A stretch of 64,000 nucleotides of DNA from Gordius sp. MW1. Lineage: Eukaryota > Nematomorpha > Gordioida > Gordea > Gordiidae. This document shows, piece after piece, positions 21,770 to 33,660 of this stretch; position 1 is the first letter of the stretch; each line of letters starts with the position of its first letter. Made by a program: the position numbers and the translations under genes. The stretch is taken from assembly GCA_964036665.1 (NCBI GenBank), contig OZ038526.1:7378001-7442000 (forward strand). Reading direction: 5' to 3'. The notes under the pieces are model-generated. The model saw nothing but the letters and a program-made list of their open reading frames with translations, searched no databases and had not been told where the DNA came from.

Positions 21770-23252
21770 CATGCACTAAGGGCATAGTGTTATATAAGCA
21801 TATAAGCTAATTATATAGAGAAGAAGGGAGGCTTAAAGTCTGGCTCGATTATGCATAGGGACTATTTGAATTTTTGTTTATATTAAAAAGTAATAAAGAT
21901 ATTAAAAAATCTTTCCTTAAATTTTTACCCTAAGTAGGTTTTACCACTTGGAGATAAAATTTTTTCGCTATTCAATTTCGCCTTATAGAGCATCAAGGGT
22001 CAAAAACGGTCATTTTCGCAACTTTGAATCGAATATTTCAAAATCCTGACGTATAGGAAAAAAACGATAAACATATTTGTGTTCACCACAAATAACTCTA
22101 TATGGATATGTTGACCGTTTTCGAGTTTAATACGCAAGACATTTATTTGTCCACTAATTATATTAATTAATTACCATCACGTTGTAAATACGAATAATTA
22201 TTTTTCCCTAAATCCATATTTTATTATTCGAGATGTTATATGCGATTCGCATTTTTATGAGAATTAGGCTTCTGATTAATACTTGAAATATTGTAAGTTT
22301 ATTTTTACTGTATATATAAGAAAGTGAGTATATTTAATCTTTGTTTAATAGGAAAATAGACGTGGTGGTAGAAGGACGAGGTGCAACGCCTTGCCAAGTT
22401 AAAAAGAGAGCTTTTTAAAATATGGTCATGCAAAAAGAACGAAAAAGGTGGACCTACAAATTGCAAGAGCCGGCAAGGTACTCAAATGATGTGGTGAACG
22501 TAAAAAGAGCAAGGAAGGCAGCATCTAACTCTGATCCACACTCATAGATTGTTTAGAAAAATATTATAAAGAATTACAAAACAGTGAAAAACGTTTCAGG
22601 ATCATTGGGAAGGCAAAAATTGAAGTGACAGAAAAACGTGTAAGTAGACCAGGTGCTTATAACGGACCTGATTATCTACCTGTGGAGGGTTTTAAAATTC
22701 TAGGGTCCTTACCTACACATTTATTTGCATATGTATTTGTTAAAATACCTGCAAGTGGGGATATGTCTAATGAGTGAAGGGAAAGCTATGTTACCCAAAC
22801 TATAAAATAAAATAAGATACATTAGAGTGCAATAATTATCGAGAGATAAAGTTGACGAATCACCCAATGAAAGCGTGGGAAAGGGTAATAGAATCTTAGC
22901 TGAGAGCAATAATCTCGATAGATTAGGGACAATTTGTGTTCATGCCTGGAATATCAACTTCATATAAAATATACGGTCTACGGCGATTTATGGAATTAAA
23001 TAAGGAAAGATAGAAGGCTTTTCTGATATATTTCACTTGAGAAAGCTTTCAGCTGTTGCTATATGATAGGCTGATTTTTAATGGTAGCCCAACCTTTTAA
23101 AAATGTTAATAAAGGCTATGTATACTAACGCAAAACTAGGGTATGGAGACGGACAACCAGTGGTACATCAGGGGATTTTGTCTAGATGCCCATGTGCATC
23201 AAAGATCAGCACTTAATCTATTGTTTTTCATAACAATGATGGATTGGTTAAC

Positions 23253-23911
23253 TGTGGTATACGTGTATACCACGAGGGTGTGGTATACGTGTATACCACG
23301 TTACCATATGTTAGTATACTACGTTTTAATGTACGCGGTATACTCTTTGAACTTAGTTAGATTTATTTTATTAATATTAATGTAAAAGGATTAAAGAACG
23401 GTTCTGCGATCCTTTTAATTAAAAAAAAAAGGAATTGGCAAAGGAAGGCACTGTTACCGCGGGTCAACCTAGACGCGGAAGGGGCTAAGTTTCTTTGACG
23501 CTCTCTTTTTTTAATTACTTTTTCTTTTTATTTTTAAATCAGCCACATCTGGCTCTCATTTTCGCAGCCCCGTCTAGAGATTTCTCGTACGTTGCTCGTT
23601 CAATCCAGTTCACCACCCTGGGAAGATTCAACAGCTATAAAAGCAAAATCCCACATCAATAATTCAGTCCTTGTAAATTAGTCCTCATAAATTTTTCCCG
23701 AAATATTTGTACTTGTCCTAAACCTTTGTAATTATCTCCAATCCCTAAGTTTTCCCCCTTTTATTGTAATTTTACGAAACATTATAATTTTACCGTCACC
23801 AATCATTTTAATTGTAAATCGCTTTTATAATTGTAAATATTTTAGACGTATTAGCGTTAGAAAGTTTTTTAATTCCTTCGCTCAGCCTTTTTTTACCCGC
23901 CGGTCATTACA
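23253..23911. repeat. Solo LTR inserted in the RTE copy
   Basis: The 659-bp insertion starts TGTGGTATAC and ends CATTACA. Its 5-bp flanks are TTAAC and ATAAC, one mismatch. Comparison with the uninterrupted RTE copy near 28155-28185 shows the pre-insertion line. It contains a TATAAA box near 23635 and two near-palindromic 20-bp repeats, GTGGTATACGTGTATACCAC, at 23254 and 23280. No second LTR or internal region remains, so it probably arose by LTR-LTR recombination. Which retrotransposon it came from is unknown. Confidence 0.6.
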
Positions 23912-23945
23912 ATAACTAAGGACATGAAACGTGAATCACCTGGCG

Positions 23946-24124
23946 TAGAGACCTGCAAAGTCATTTCCTGAATCCGAAACCGACCGACCCAAAATCTTTT
24001 TCAAATTTTTACCCTTAACCCGATGCTACCCAAAGGTATTTTAAAATTTTCAACCCGAACCCGACCCGACCCGAAGGCATTCCTCGGGTCGGATCGGGTT
24101 TCGGGTTACCCGTGCAGGTCTCTA
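23946..24124. mobile_element. hAT MITE, family D
   Basis: The 179-bp element has TAGAGACCTGCA and TGCAGGTCTCTA ends with inverted CCCGACCCGAAG/CGGGTCGGATCGGG motifs. It sits in the RTE copy; the flanks ACCTGGCG and CCTTGGGC suggest a decayed 8-bp duplication. Confidence 0.75.
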
Positions 24125-24905
24125 CCTTGGGCAATGCTCTTTGGGAATTATAGTGCTGTGCGCAGTTTCAAATGTAGAATTAGCAAGAAGGTTAAAGTGT
24201 GGATAGATCGAACCAAAGCAATGGTCTTTGAGTCAACCGGGATAGAACTAAATACATATGCATGGAGTCCGAAAATGAACACAAAGAACACATCTGCAAA
24301 TTGATAGCTGGTTTTTAAACATGAATATATATAAGCATCTTGGTTCTAGGGTATAATGTGATGGGGGAAAAGTAAAATTTAGAGAAGAATGATGCAGGAT
24401 GGCTAAAAATTGGGAGTTGAGGGGTGTACTTTGTGACAGACACATACCACTCAATTTTAAAAGACTATATAGCATTTTTATTGTAGGGTGATGTATGGAG
24501 CGGTGATATAGGAAATTAAGGCAAAGGATGAGCACACCGTGGCTACAATAGATTTACGAATGTTAAGATGGAACTTAGGATAAGCAAGAAGGACCATATA
24601 ACAAATCAACAGATAAGGGATATATTAAATGTAGTTCCGATTTCGTGATAAAGAAGAATATGATGGTGTGGCCATTTGGAGGGGATCAAAGTCCCCTTCC
24701 AACGTATCAAGATGGTGCAAGTCGAAGGTAAGCTAAAGAAAGGGAGGTCGAAGCTGACATGGAGACATAAGTTAGGTATGGAACTTGTAAAGGTATGAGC
24801 CAAAAAGCTGGCGTAAGTGCAGGTATACATGGAAAAACTAATTAAAGGAACTGACCACCAAGTGTGACAAACAGCTATAGAAAAGAATACATATGATAAT
24901 TAGGA

Positions 24906-25990
24906 CATCCCATTGTCTAAAGGTTAAAAATATGAATAGGAGGTTGAATCGAGTTACCACAAATTAAGAATTTAGCTTCAGGTGTACTTGGCTAGCCTAT
25001 TAACTGAATCTAATAAAACGTCTATGTCTATATCTGTCTCCGTATATTATGAATGGTATATTAATTTAAAATGGTAAAAGTATATATTTTGAGACATAAT
25101 ATAATATGATTTAATATAATAGATGGATTACTTTTGAATGTAAAGGTATTTGTTATAAAATCATATAGGTGCAATCCATTAAAACTTCAAGTTAGGTTAT
25201 TAATTAGTACCAATGCAACTTTTATTAATCTTATTACAACTTTGTAATGTCGAGATGTATTCACACGCACCTTTGTGTTTTTATGACAATATAATAAGAA
25301 AATGCAATAAATCTTCTTCAGAAACAAATCGATAAGAGTTATATCAAATGTTGTAACATAGATATAAAGGGTCTACTTATTTTTGTCGAACTATGGATCC
25401 CAGCCATTTCAAATAAACAATTAAGATAAATATAATAAACCTTATTTTAATATGTCTAAAAAATTTTAAACTTCTATTAATTCAACTATTTTTGCATGTA
25501 GTGGCAGACAGGATAGCTTTAATTTTTTTTGAATCTGCCCATACTATAGAAACTAAACTTTATACAATTAGTATCGTAGTATACAATCTTTAAAGTAACG
25601 TTTTTCATATAATTAAATTTTATTTGAAGTTATAAACATTATAAAAACTGACTTTATAATAAAAACGGATAATATATACTAGAGAAGTGCACGCGATATT
25701 AAACATGTTCATAATATTTTCAAATAAAATAATTGTTAGCCATCTAATTTTGTAAATTTCTCTATATATTATAATTTAAAAAATAATTCAGGGAAAAATT
25801 TATAAAGTATAAAAAATGTTTTTAAAGCCGAAACAAGTCGAGAATCCTCGTCGAGACGAGACAAGAGAGAGATTTTCTAACGCGAGACGGCCAGAAATAC
25901 CTTGTAGTGGTGGTTGAGCTTGTGGATTCTCGTGATCCAAGAAGCTATACCTATGGTAGCCAAATACACCTTTTGTGTTTGTAACTGGTA
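24906..25990. other. AT-rich non-coding DNA between the two RTE copies
   Basis: No gene is recognised. A GAGACGAGAC-type purine motif near 25850-25890 recurs just beyond the 3' end of the downstream LINE near 29000. Confidence 0.5.
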
Positions 25991-28985
25991 AGGTCACCCT
26001 AGTGTCAAGGTTCTTGGTGAAGGGTCAGACTCTCGGCTATTAAGGAGTGCTAGTGAAATGGAAGTGAAGCCTATCAATACGAGTGTTCTAAAGAAAAGTT
26101 GAATTCACCAAGATGCTGGCACCATAAAGAATAGTAGGTAGTCTAAGGCGCTCATACTTCGCTTGGGAATTTAACGAAGGCTACCGCTCTCTCCACAAAC
26201 AGAAGCGGTTAAAGACATTAGTTTGCGTAGAATCAAATGTGGGTCATGGAATATTGGTACAATGACAAGCAAGTGCAGAGAATTGGCTGACATTCTAAGA
26301 CAAATCGATGTCGCTTGTATACAAGAGACCAAATGGAAGGGCCAAAAAAGCGAAATATATAGGTGACAGATCCAAATTATATTTTGCGGCACAAAAACGC
26401 ATCGGAATGGCGTCGGTATAATGTTATCGAAAGAATTCAACAGACTGTCGTCGACATCAAAAGAATCAATGACAAAATTATGGAAATACAGCTTTGTTTC
26501 ATATCTATTACTATAACGGTTATATAAGCATATAAGATTGTTTTCGAATTAAGCTTAAAGATACGCTATCTTTGGCAAAGATGGGCTCATAGTTATTGAA
26601 GTGGACCTTAATACACACGTGATGGACACGTAAGTAATTCAAGAAGAGGATATGAAGAAAAACCGCGGTGGTCGGGGTTACGACTTAAAAAATTAAGGAG
26701 GTACGGAATTTTTAGAAATGGCCCAAGCTTTTGACCTAGCAGAAGGAAATACCTTCCTCAAAAAGAGTCAACATCTTTTAACGTACAAAAACGGCAGCTA
26801 CCTTTCAGATAGATTACTTTTTAGTCACCAGAACGCACTTAAAATATGTTTAAAATGTTAAGGTAATACCGAGTGAAATATTGGCCTGCCAACACAAGCT
26901 GTTGGTAATGAGGGCCTTAAAGGTCAAAAGGTACAAAGAGTAGCGGCTACATACAATGGAGGAGACTAAAGGATATTATTTATAATTTTCGGGAACAAGT
27001 AATTAAACATGCTGAATTTAAGGAAAATATTTCGTGTGCGGATCAATGGAATGGTATAGCCGAAACAATGCGAAAAGAAGGACGACAAATATTGGGTGAA
27101 AGCAGCCCACTAAAAAAATTATTAAGGAGACATGGTGGTGGAACGAAAAAGTGCAAATGTGTATCAAATAAAAGAAGAGACTGTACAAAGTTTGGTATAA
27201 AAGCAAGGATAGTAATGATAAGCAAGCTTACCAAGTAGGTAAAAGATCGGCTAAAAAATACGTAGCTAAAGCTAAAAACAAGGTGTACGATGATATAAAT
27301 GCTAAACTCAAAGGAAGGAGAAAGATTGATCTACAAAATCGCAAAGTCAAGGGCTCGAAATTCTAAAGATTACGTATGCCGACTAATCAAGGGACAAAAG
27401 GTAGAAATACTAACACACCCCAGCCATATACTTTTAAAGATGGTACAACTATTATAGTAATTTATCAATTGAAAAGAGGCCTGTAGTTGAAGACATTAAC
27501 CAGGAAAATATAATAGAATTAAACACAGAGGAGTGGATCACGGAAAAGGAGGTGAAAGTTGCTATGTGTAAACTAAGTCAGGAAAAGCTCTCGGACCAGA
27601 CAACATACCAAAAGAAGGCTTTGAAGCGTTAGTGCACAAATCCTCGCCAAACTTTTCAACAATATCTTGAAAACGGGTAGAATGCCTAACGAGTGGAGGG
27701 ATAGCTATATGATACCGATATACAAGATGAAAGGGGATATTCTAGATTGTAACAACTACAGAGGGATAAAGCTTATGAGTCACACTTTCAAGGTGTGGGA
27801 AAAAGTGATTAAAAAACGGCTTTGGATTTTAGTTCAAATTCGAGAAAACCAATTCGGATTTATGCCAGAGAAGTCTACAACAGATGCCCTGAACAGTGAA
27901 TTAATGGAACCGTTTAGAGAAAGGGAGGAGGATTTGCACATGTGTATCAACGATCTTGTAAAAGCGTTTGATAAAGTCCCTCGTACTTCAGTGTGGAAAT
28001 GTCTTATAGAAAACGATGTGCTTAAATTATACGTTAAAGTAAAAGATATGTATAAGGGAAATATAACATACGTTAGAACAACGGTGGGGACACAAAGGGT
28101 TTTGCCATTAACACTGGAGTCCATCAAGGTTCAGCTCCTAGTCCTTTCCTATTCATAATGATAATGGATATTATTACCAAGGATTTGGGCGAGGAAGCTC
28201 CTTGGGCAATGATCTTTGCAGTCGATATAATCCTCTGTGCCAAAAGTGAACAAGAATTGGCTAATACTGTAAATAAATGGGTAAATGCAATATAAGAAAG
28301 TGGTCTCAGGGTAAAACCAAGACAAAGTTTAAATCAGATGAAAATCAGCTATGTGCATCCCTTAGTTTAGGCGATTGACAACTTACAAGCGTGGATTCCT
28401 TCAGATATTTAAGATCAACACTTCAATCGGATGGTGGAATGGATAAAGAAATCCAAGCAAGGATAAATTCATGATGGCTTAAATGGAGAGACTTAACAGG
28501 CGTTCTGTGTGACAAAAACATCCCAAGAAGACTAAAAGGTGCACTGTATAGGTCCATCATACAGCCAACAGTCCTGTATAGCTCGGAATCATGGGCTATA
28601 CGTAAAAGAGAAGAGCAGCGTCTTGCGGCCATGGAGATGAGAATGCTAAGATGGGTGCTAGGAGTAGGCAAAAAGGAATATAAGCGTAATGAAGAAATAA
28701 AAAGAAATTTGGGTGCTACATTTATTAAGACAGCTCCTAACAAACAGACCAAGATTGTATGGCATGTCAAAAAAAGGGGCGATAGCTACGTGGGTTGGAA
28801 AATTGAGAAGATCAATTTCGCAGGAAAAGAGCTTATTTGGATCCATAAAATAAGCACGATATGAAAATTCACAAGATAAAGAAAGATCTATGTAAATATA
28901 GAAACAAATGAAAACCAATGTTGAAAGAACTGATCACCAGCCCAGGTGACAAACAGCCATAGAAAGACGAAGACGAAACTAGATT
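25991..28985 (+). pseudogene. RTE-type LINE, copy 1: endonuclease and reverse transcriptase
   Basis: The endonuclease region at 26230-26460 contains WNIGTMTSKCRELADIL and IDVACIQETKWKGQ, the hallmark QETKW block, then NGVGIMLS. The reverse transcriptase at about 27640-28500 contains MPNEWRDSYMIPIYKMKGD, CNNYRGIKLMSHTFKVWEKV, ENQFGFMPEKSTTDAL and DLVKAFDKVPR, matching the RTE/BovB clade. The catalytic FADD box reads FAVD near 28216-28227, so one catalytic aspartate is lost. A trailing WAIRKREEQRLAAMEMRMLRW segment (28590-28655) is the usual RTE C-terminal region. Stops and frameshifts between domains make it a pseudogene. The 3' end lies near CAAACAGCCATAGAAAGACG. Confidence 0.9.
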
Positions 28986-29039
28986 CTCATAATTGCACCC
29001 GAGACGAGACGAAATTTTGCATTTGAGACCGAGATGAGA

Positions 29040-29830
29040 CGGATGCTAGTGCTTAAATCACATTTTTTAGCAGACACCTGAGGTTTTTAGTTTTAATTGA
29101 ATTTAACACCTTCTTCAGACGTAAATCATGCTCGTCTTGAGTAGAACCTGTGAATAAAATATCATCCAAATAAAAAATACACTATTTATGTTCTTAATTA
29201 TAGATGCCATCGTCCTCTGAAAAATAAAAAAATAAGTGCGAATACACCTAAACCAAAAGGTAACCGTTTAAAAGCATTAAAACCTTTGGAAGTGTTAATT
29301 GATAATCTAGCAGATCCCTTTTCTACGCGAATTTGCAAATATGCGTTAGCTAAATCTAGATTTGAAAAATATTAGCTAATACCATCTCTAACCTAGCTAG
29401 GTAATGGATATTTAACTTCAATTACATTTTTATTAACGGTAACGCGATTATCCGCGCACACTTTAATAGCTCCATCTTAAGCGGAACTAAAGGAGTTACC
29501 CTTTCCGAATATTCAATCGCATGGGGGTAGCCAGGGGGGGGGAATGGCACATTTTTTATCAATGCAAAAACCCTTAAAAATTAAAAAAAAAAATTACGTT
29601 TTGCCCCTCCCTGATTGAACTTTTAAACGTTTTGCCCCCCCCCCCTAATCCAAAACCTGGCTACGCCCATGTTCTATCGGCTCTATAACATCATCTTTAA
29701 GACAATTATCTAAAACCTGGTGCACTTATCTATTCACATTAACGGAATCGTATCGCAGGACAAAAACGTCGTGTCGCTTTAGAACTAACTCCAATTGAAA
29801 AAATGATTATTATACCTTTCTTTTATATTA
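29040..29830 (-). pseudogene. Gypsy reverse-transcriptase fragment interrupted by a MITE
   Basis: On the minus strand, broken frames read DVIEPIE, then (after a MITE at 29520-29671) EYSERVTPLVPLK, a FGLGVFA-like block, and YLDDILFTGSTQDEHDLRLKKVL. These are the Gypsy RT blocks in order, including the Y-x-D-D box near 29125-29165. No LTR, integrase or Gag is seen next to it. It differs from the young Gypsy element at 15-19 kb, so it is a separate, older family. Confidence 0.75.
29520..29671. mobile_element. MITE, family A
   Basis: CATGGGGGTAGCCAGG plus a G-run starts it and CTGGCTACGCCCATG ends it. Eight-bp flanks TTCAATCG and TTCTATCG agree at seven positions. It splits the Gypsy RT fragment. 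Confidence 0.85.
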
Positions 29831-31210
29831 TTTTTTTCGGTTGAAAAGTTTTATTTTGTGATAAAAAAGTTACATATATAAGCGTAATACAAAGCATATT
29901 GTTTAAAAACAAATATTTATATCATTGTCGTTTAAAATAGGCCAAGAGTAGGGAAGGGATTTAAAGTTATATCGTACAATAAGGATCCCAAGTTGTTGCC
30001 TAAGTAAAAAAGAAGTGGAAAATTAAGATTTTAAAAAACGTTTTCCAATTAAAAAAAATCCATGGCCTGTTTACCGAAGGAATCAGAGCACGTGGCAACA
30101 ACAGGGATAAAAATATTGGATGCTAAAAGGGCAGACTATTTTGACTCTTATCCTACTTAGATAACAATGATATCGATTTTTGCATTTAACCAATATGCCT
30201 TTTTTATGCTTATATATGTAACTTTGTTATCATAATTATAAACTTTTTTACCAAAAAAAAAAAAAATTTAATAAAGAAAAATGTAAATAATAAAAATTAT
30301 TACAAAAGGACGACCAACTTAGATGATAAATAATCATAGAAAAAAAGTTAAACTGGGAAATATAAGAAGGACAAGATTAATATTGTCTAATTAAAAGACC
30401 AAGTAGAAAGATAAAGCGCAAAGCTTATATTTGTATAATATTAGATAAATGTCAACAGAATTTTGTTAAAAATGATCATTTATGGAATTTTGGTAATTCA
30501 AATGTATTTTGAAATAAGTATATTTCACTTGTTCAGCTTAAGGCTCTCAGGAGGTGAAATAAGTATCTATTTTATTTTAAGTGGAGGGATCCGATAGCGT
30601 AACAGCCAATCAAAAATCATCAATTCGCCTAGGTGTTGATTTCAAATGGCATAGATAATCATTCATTTATTGATAATTTTTTCCAATGTAAAATTTGAAA
30701 ATGAGAAGACAATTTTGCTTAAACGGCAACTAGTTTTTTTACACGTATATAACTCTGCTCACTTTATGGCAAAACTTGATCGTTTAGCTTAATGGGACTA
30801 TATTAATTAAGTCGAAAATCAAGTTTTATGTAACATTGTTATGGTGTGACTAAAAATTATTAAGGCCCACAGTCATCTTTTGAATAATAGCAGTATTCAA
30901 ATTTTTACAATGCCTGACACATAGGCACGGTTATCTATTTGCACTTTCACATTTTACTTTTATAAGTTTAATATAAACATACATTAGTTTTATGCCTAGG
31001 CGTTAGAAATGTATCAATGAAATTTAAATTTTATTTTAAAGAGGGCACTATTTTCTAGCAACCACATTTTACCAGTCGTCGTTAACGCCGTCCTCGCTTA
31101 AGTTAAAAAAATGTCCCCCAACCCTTAGGGGTTAAAAGCTAGCTGGGGCTTTTATGAGGACTTTATAAATATAATTATTATTAGTTAGGAACTAAATATT
31201 GTCAATTAAT
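29831..31210. other. Non-coding DNA with a weak inverted repeat
   Basis: A block with GTTACATATATAAGC and GCATATTG near 29868-29905 recurs inverted near 30196-30225, with AAAAAAGTT further out on each side. This may be a decayed foldback element. Nothing else is recognised. Confidence 0.4.
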
Positions 31211-31213
31211 GTG

Positions 31214-31344
31214 TGCACATGGGTGCAGCCAGTATTGGAATTAGAGGGGGGCAATAATGATTCAGGGAGGGGCAAAACGATCATTTTTTAAAATTTATTA
31301 CTAAATTTCGACATATTTTGGGTTTAAAGGAGGCCCCGTCCATG
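31214..31344. mobile_element. MITE, family B, eroded copy
   Basis: CACATGGGTGCAGCCAG at the left is followed by an AATTAGAGGGGGGCAATAAT block shared (inverted) with 49860-50031. The right part ends near CCCCGTCCATG. Confidence 0.55.
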
Positions 31345-32970
31345 TGTGTGTACAATTTATATATGAATTAAAAATTTTACCAGTTACTAAGCATTTAATT
31401 ATTAAATGCTAGTTAAAAATGAAATATTTCACACGGAAAAAAGTTAGTGTTTAACTTTATAATATTTGTAACCAATTAATGATTTACAAATATCAATCTA
31501 AAAAATATTTTGAGTTTCCAAGAAATTAAAAAATAGTATAAAAGAATCCCTAGTCTACTCGACCCCATTTTGATAATGTTTAAATAATATCCATCTTGAT
31601 CATCCAATTTAGATAGATAGGAAAATGCTTTAATAATATTAGTTTTCCTTTTTATCGCTATTTACTTACAAGAATACTAATTATTTGGATAGTATTAACT
31701 CGAGTCCTTTAACAATAATAAAACAATATATAGAGATACAAAGAATATAAAATCCGTGAATTAAATGAATTTTTATAGCGTTCTCTACATTTCAATTAAT
31801 TTAAATATATTTTGCTTAATACGTTTAAATAAATTTTTAATCGATGTGGTGGTTAAATCAATTTATACATATTATAATACCAATATTTTTTGATTAAATA
31901 ATATAAGTCTCATAAATTATTAAGATGGCGGTCGTTTTGCAATACATTAAATTAGATGCGTTGATAAAAGATATCTATTGTTTTATACATAACTAAGGTT
32001 AGTTTTACACCATACAGAGAAGGGTTGAGCAGCAGAGACAATAACCTGGGTTATTTAGCAATATTCAGAAATAAGCTTTGCTTACATAGAAAACGAACAC
32101 TAGGATCCAAAAATAGATTATATCCTCAACAAGTAACGTAATGATAAAATTAATAATCATTTATAATTTCATATCAGATCTCTAAAATATAACATTCAAA
32201 AACTTAATTAAAAGTTTTAATTTAAAAAAAATATTATAGTTTATTTTTATTAATTTGCACCCTAACATATTAAATATGAATAGAAATTTTCATTGATATG
32301 CAATTTATGTAATTTTTTAATTATATTCTCTAAAAAAAACTATCTCAACTTCTAACATAAAAGAGGAAGAAGCTAATACATGTCAAATTTTAGTAAAAAA
32401 GATAATTAATAATTTAATTTTCCCAAGCATTAATATACTTATTAATTGCTATGCAAGTAATGGTCTCGTTTTGGGTTATCCGTTCTGTCCTGTAAACTTG
32501 GTTTTTTATTTACTATGTAACTTATACTTCTGTAAAGGTCGTTTATTTTGTTTTCGCGTTGACCGCTAATTAAATTTAAATTTGTCTGACCCCGGCCAAA
32601 GCCCAAAATCCGATTTTTATTTGTGGGTGCAAATATATATTTTCCCGTTAAAAATAAATTTTTTACGAAAACAAATGATGTTCATTCCCCTCACCTGTTC
32701 CCTTTTCTGGGCCTCACTTGATTTTTAATTTTTTGTAAATTTTTCTTTTTGAATCGTCCAATTTGTTGGAGTAAGTGGCTAACTTTTAGTCACGGGCCTA
32801 TTAGGTGCATAGTTTAGGTTCTCTAAAAACCTCGAGGTTTTACGAAAAACCTAGCCCAAACCTGACCTCAGGTTGACCTGACCTACAGTTTTCCCCACCA
32901 CTACAAGGACCTGCTGTTTAAAATCTAAATTTGGCTGGACAAACTCACATGGATGCTACATTATGTATAT
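31345..32970. other. AT-rich non-coding DNA
   Basis: No gene is recognised. A hAT-like end (GGTTGACCTGACC, TTTTCCCCACCACTAC) occurs at 32870-32905, but its partner was not found. Confidence 0.45.
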
Positions 32971-32971
32971 C

Positions 32972-33137
32972 CATGGGCGTAGCCAGGTTTTGGATTAGGG
33001 GAGGGGGCGAAACGTTTAAAAGTTCAATTGGGGGGGGGGGGGGCAAAACTTAATTTTTTTTAATTTTTAAGGGTATTTGCATTGAACATTTTTTCGTCAT
33101 TCAGGGGGGGGGGCGGCCCCCTCTCGCTACGCCCATG
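32972..33137. mobile_element. MITE, family A
   Basis: CATGGGCGTAGCCAGGTTTTGG begins it and GCTACGCCCATG ends it, with G-runs near both ends and the shared GGCGAAACGTTTAAAAGTTC interior. Flanks TGTATATC and TATAGATC are similar. Confidence 0.85.
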
Positions 33138-33219
33138 TATAGATCTTTAATCAAATTGCATAAAAAAAATTTCTTATAAATTTTTTCGATATTGGAAGAA
33201 AAAATTTGAAACCCCTCTC

Positions 33220-33251
<32 letters not shown>

Positions 33252-33453
33252 AATAAATCCTGCGTACGCCCCTGACTGGAGAAGAAGGCAAATAGGTTGT
33301 TAGCTATTTACATGAATCGAGAAATAATTATAATCTATAGAATTTCTCAAATTTGCATTAAAAACTTTATTAATTCGGGGCGCAGGTGCCCCTTCCAACC
33401 TCCCCCTAATGACGCCCTTGTCACCCACCACGATTAACGCCGTTCATTTAGTA
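33138..33453. other. Non-coding DNA downstream of GNMT
   Basis: The stretch contains a long C-run followed by an A-run (about 33216-33250). There is no coding signal. Confidence 0.5.
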
Positions 33454-33459
33454 TTTATT
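33454..33459 (-). terminator. Candidate polyadenylation signal for GNMT
   Basis: AATAAA occurs on the minus strand about 200 nt past the GNMT stop. The genome is AT-rich, so chance occurrence is possible. Confidence 0.35.
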
Positions 33460-33660
33460 TCATCCAAATATGATTACCGTTAAATAAAATATACCATGTT
33501 AAATTACAATGACCGAAAAATTAGGGTTATCAGGGTTAATTAAATATAAAGTTTCTTTGGGTAATTAAGTTACCCAATGGACGCCTTGAAGGCAACATCG
33601 CATTTGATTAAATAATGCGATTGGCATAAAGGGTGAGGTAGGGTTCGTGAGTTGGTCGAC

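Larger units (their letters stand above)
19865..22130 (-). repeat. Dispersed repeat, right (inverted) copy, split by a hAT element
   Basis: Two segments, about 19865-20025 and 21770-22130, together match the reverse complement of the left copy (6272-8530). The interruption is exactly the hAT element 20026-21769. In the left copy the same site is uninterrupted (GTGCATGGATG near 7468), which gives a natural empty site. Confidence 0.7.
22340..24905 (+). pseudogene. RTE-type LINE, decayed copy 2, carrying a solo LTR and a MITE
   Basis: Broken frames give the same reverse-transcriptase blocks in the same order as the copy at 26.0-29.0 kb: LECNNYREIKL near 22830, MKAWERVIES near 22865, QFVFMPG near 22925. 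Downstream, after two insertions, it resumes at CTTGGGCAATG (24127) and ends with GGAACTGACCACC and GACAAACAGCTATAGAAA (near 24850-24890), which parallel the 3' end of copy 1. Insertions are a solo LTR (23253-23911) and a hAT MITE (23946-24124). Stops are frequent, and it encodes nothing functional. Confidence 0.75.
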
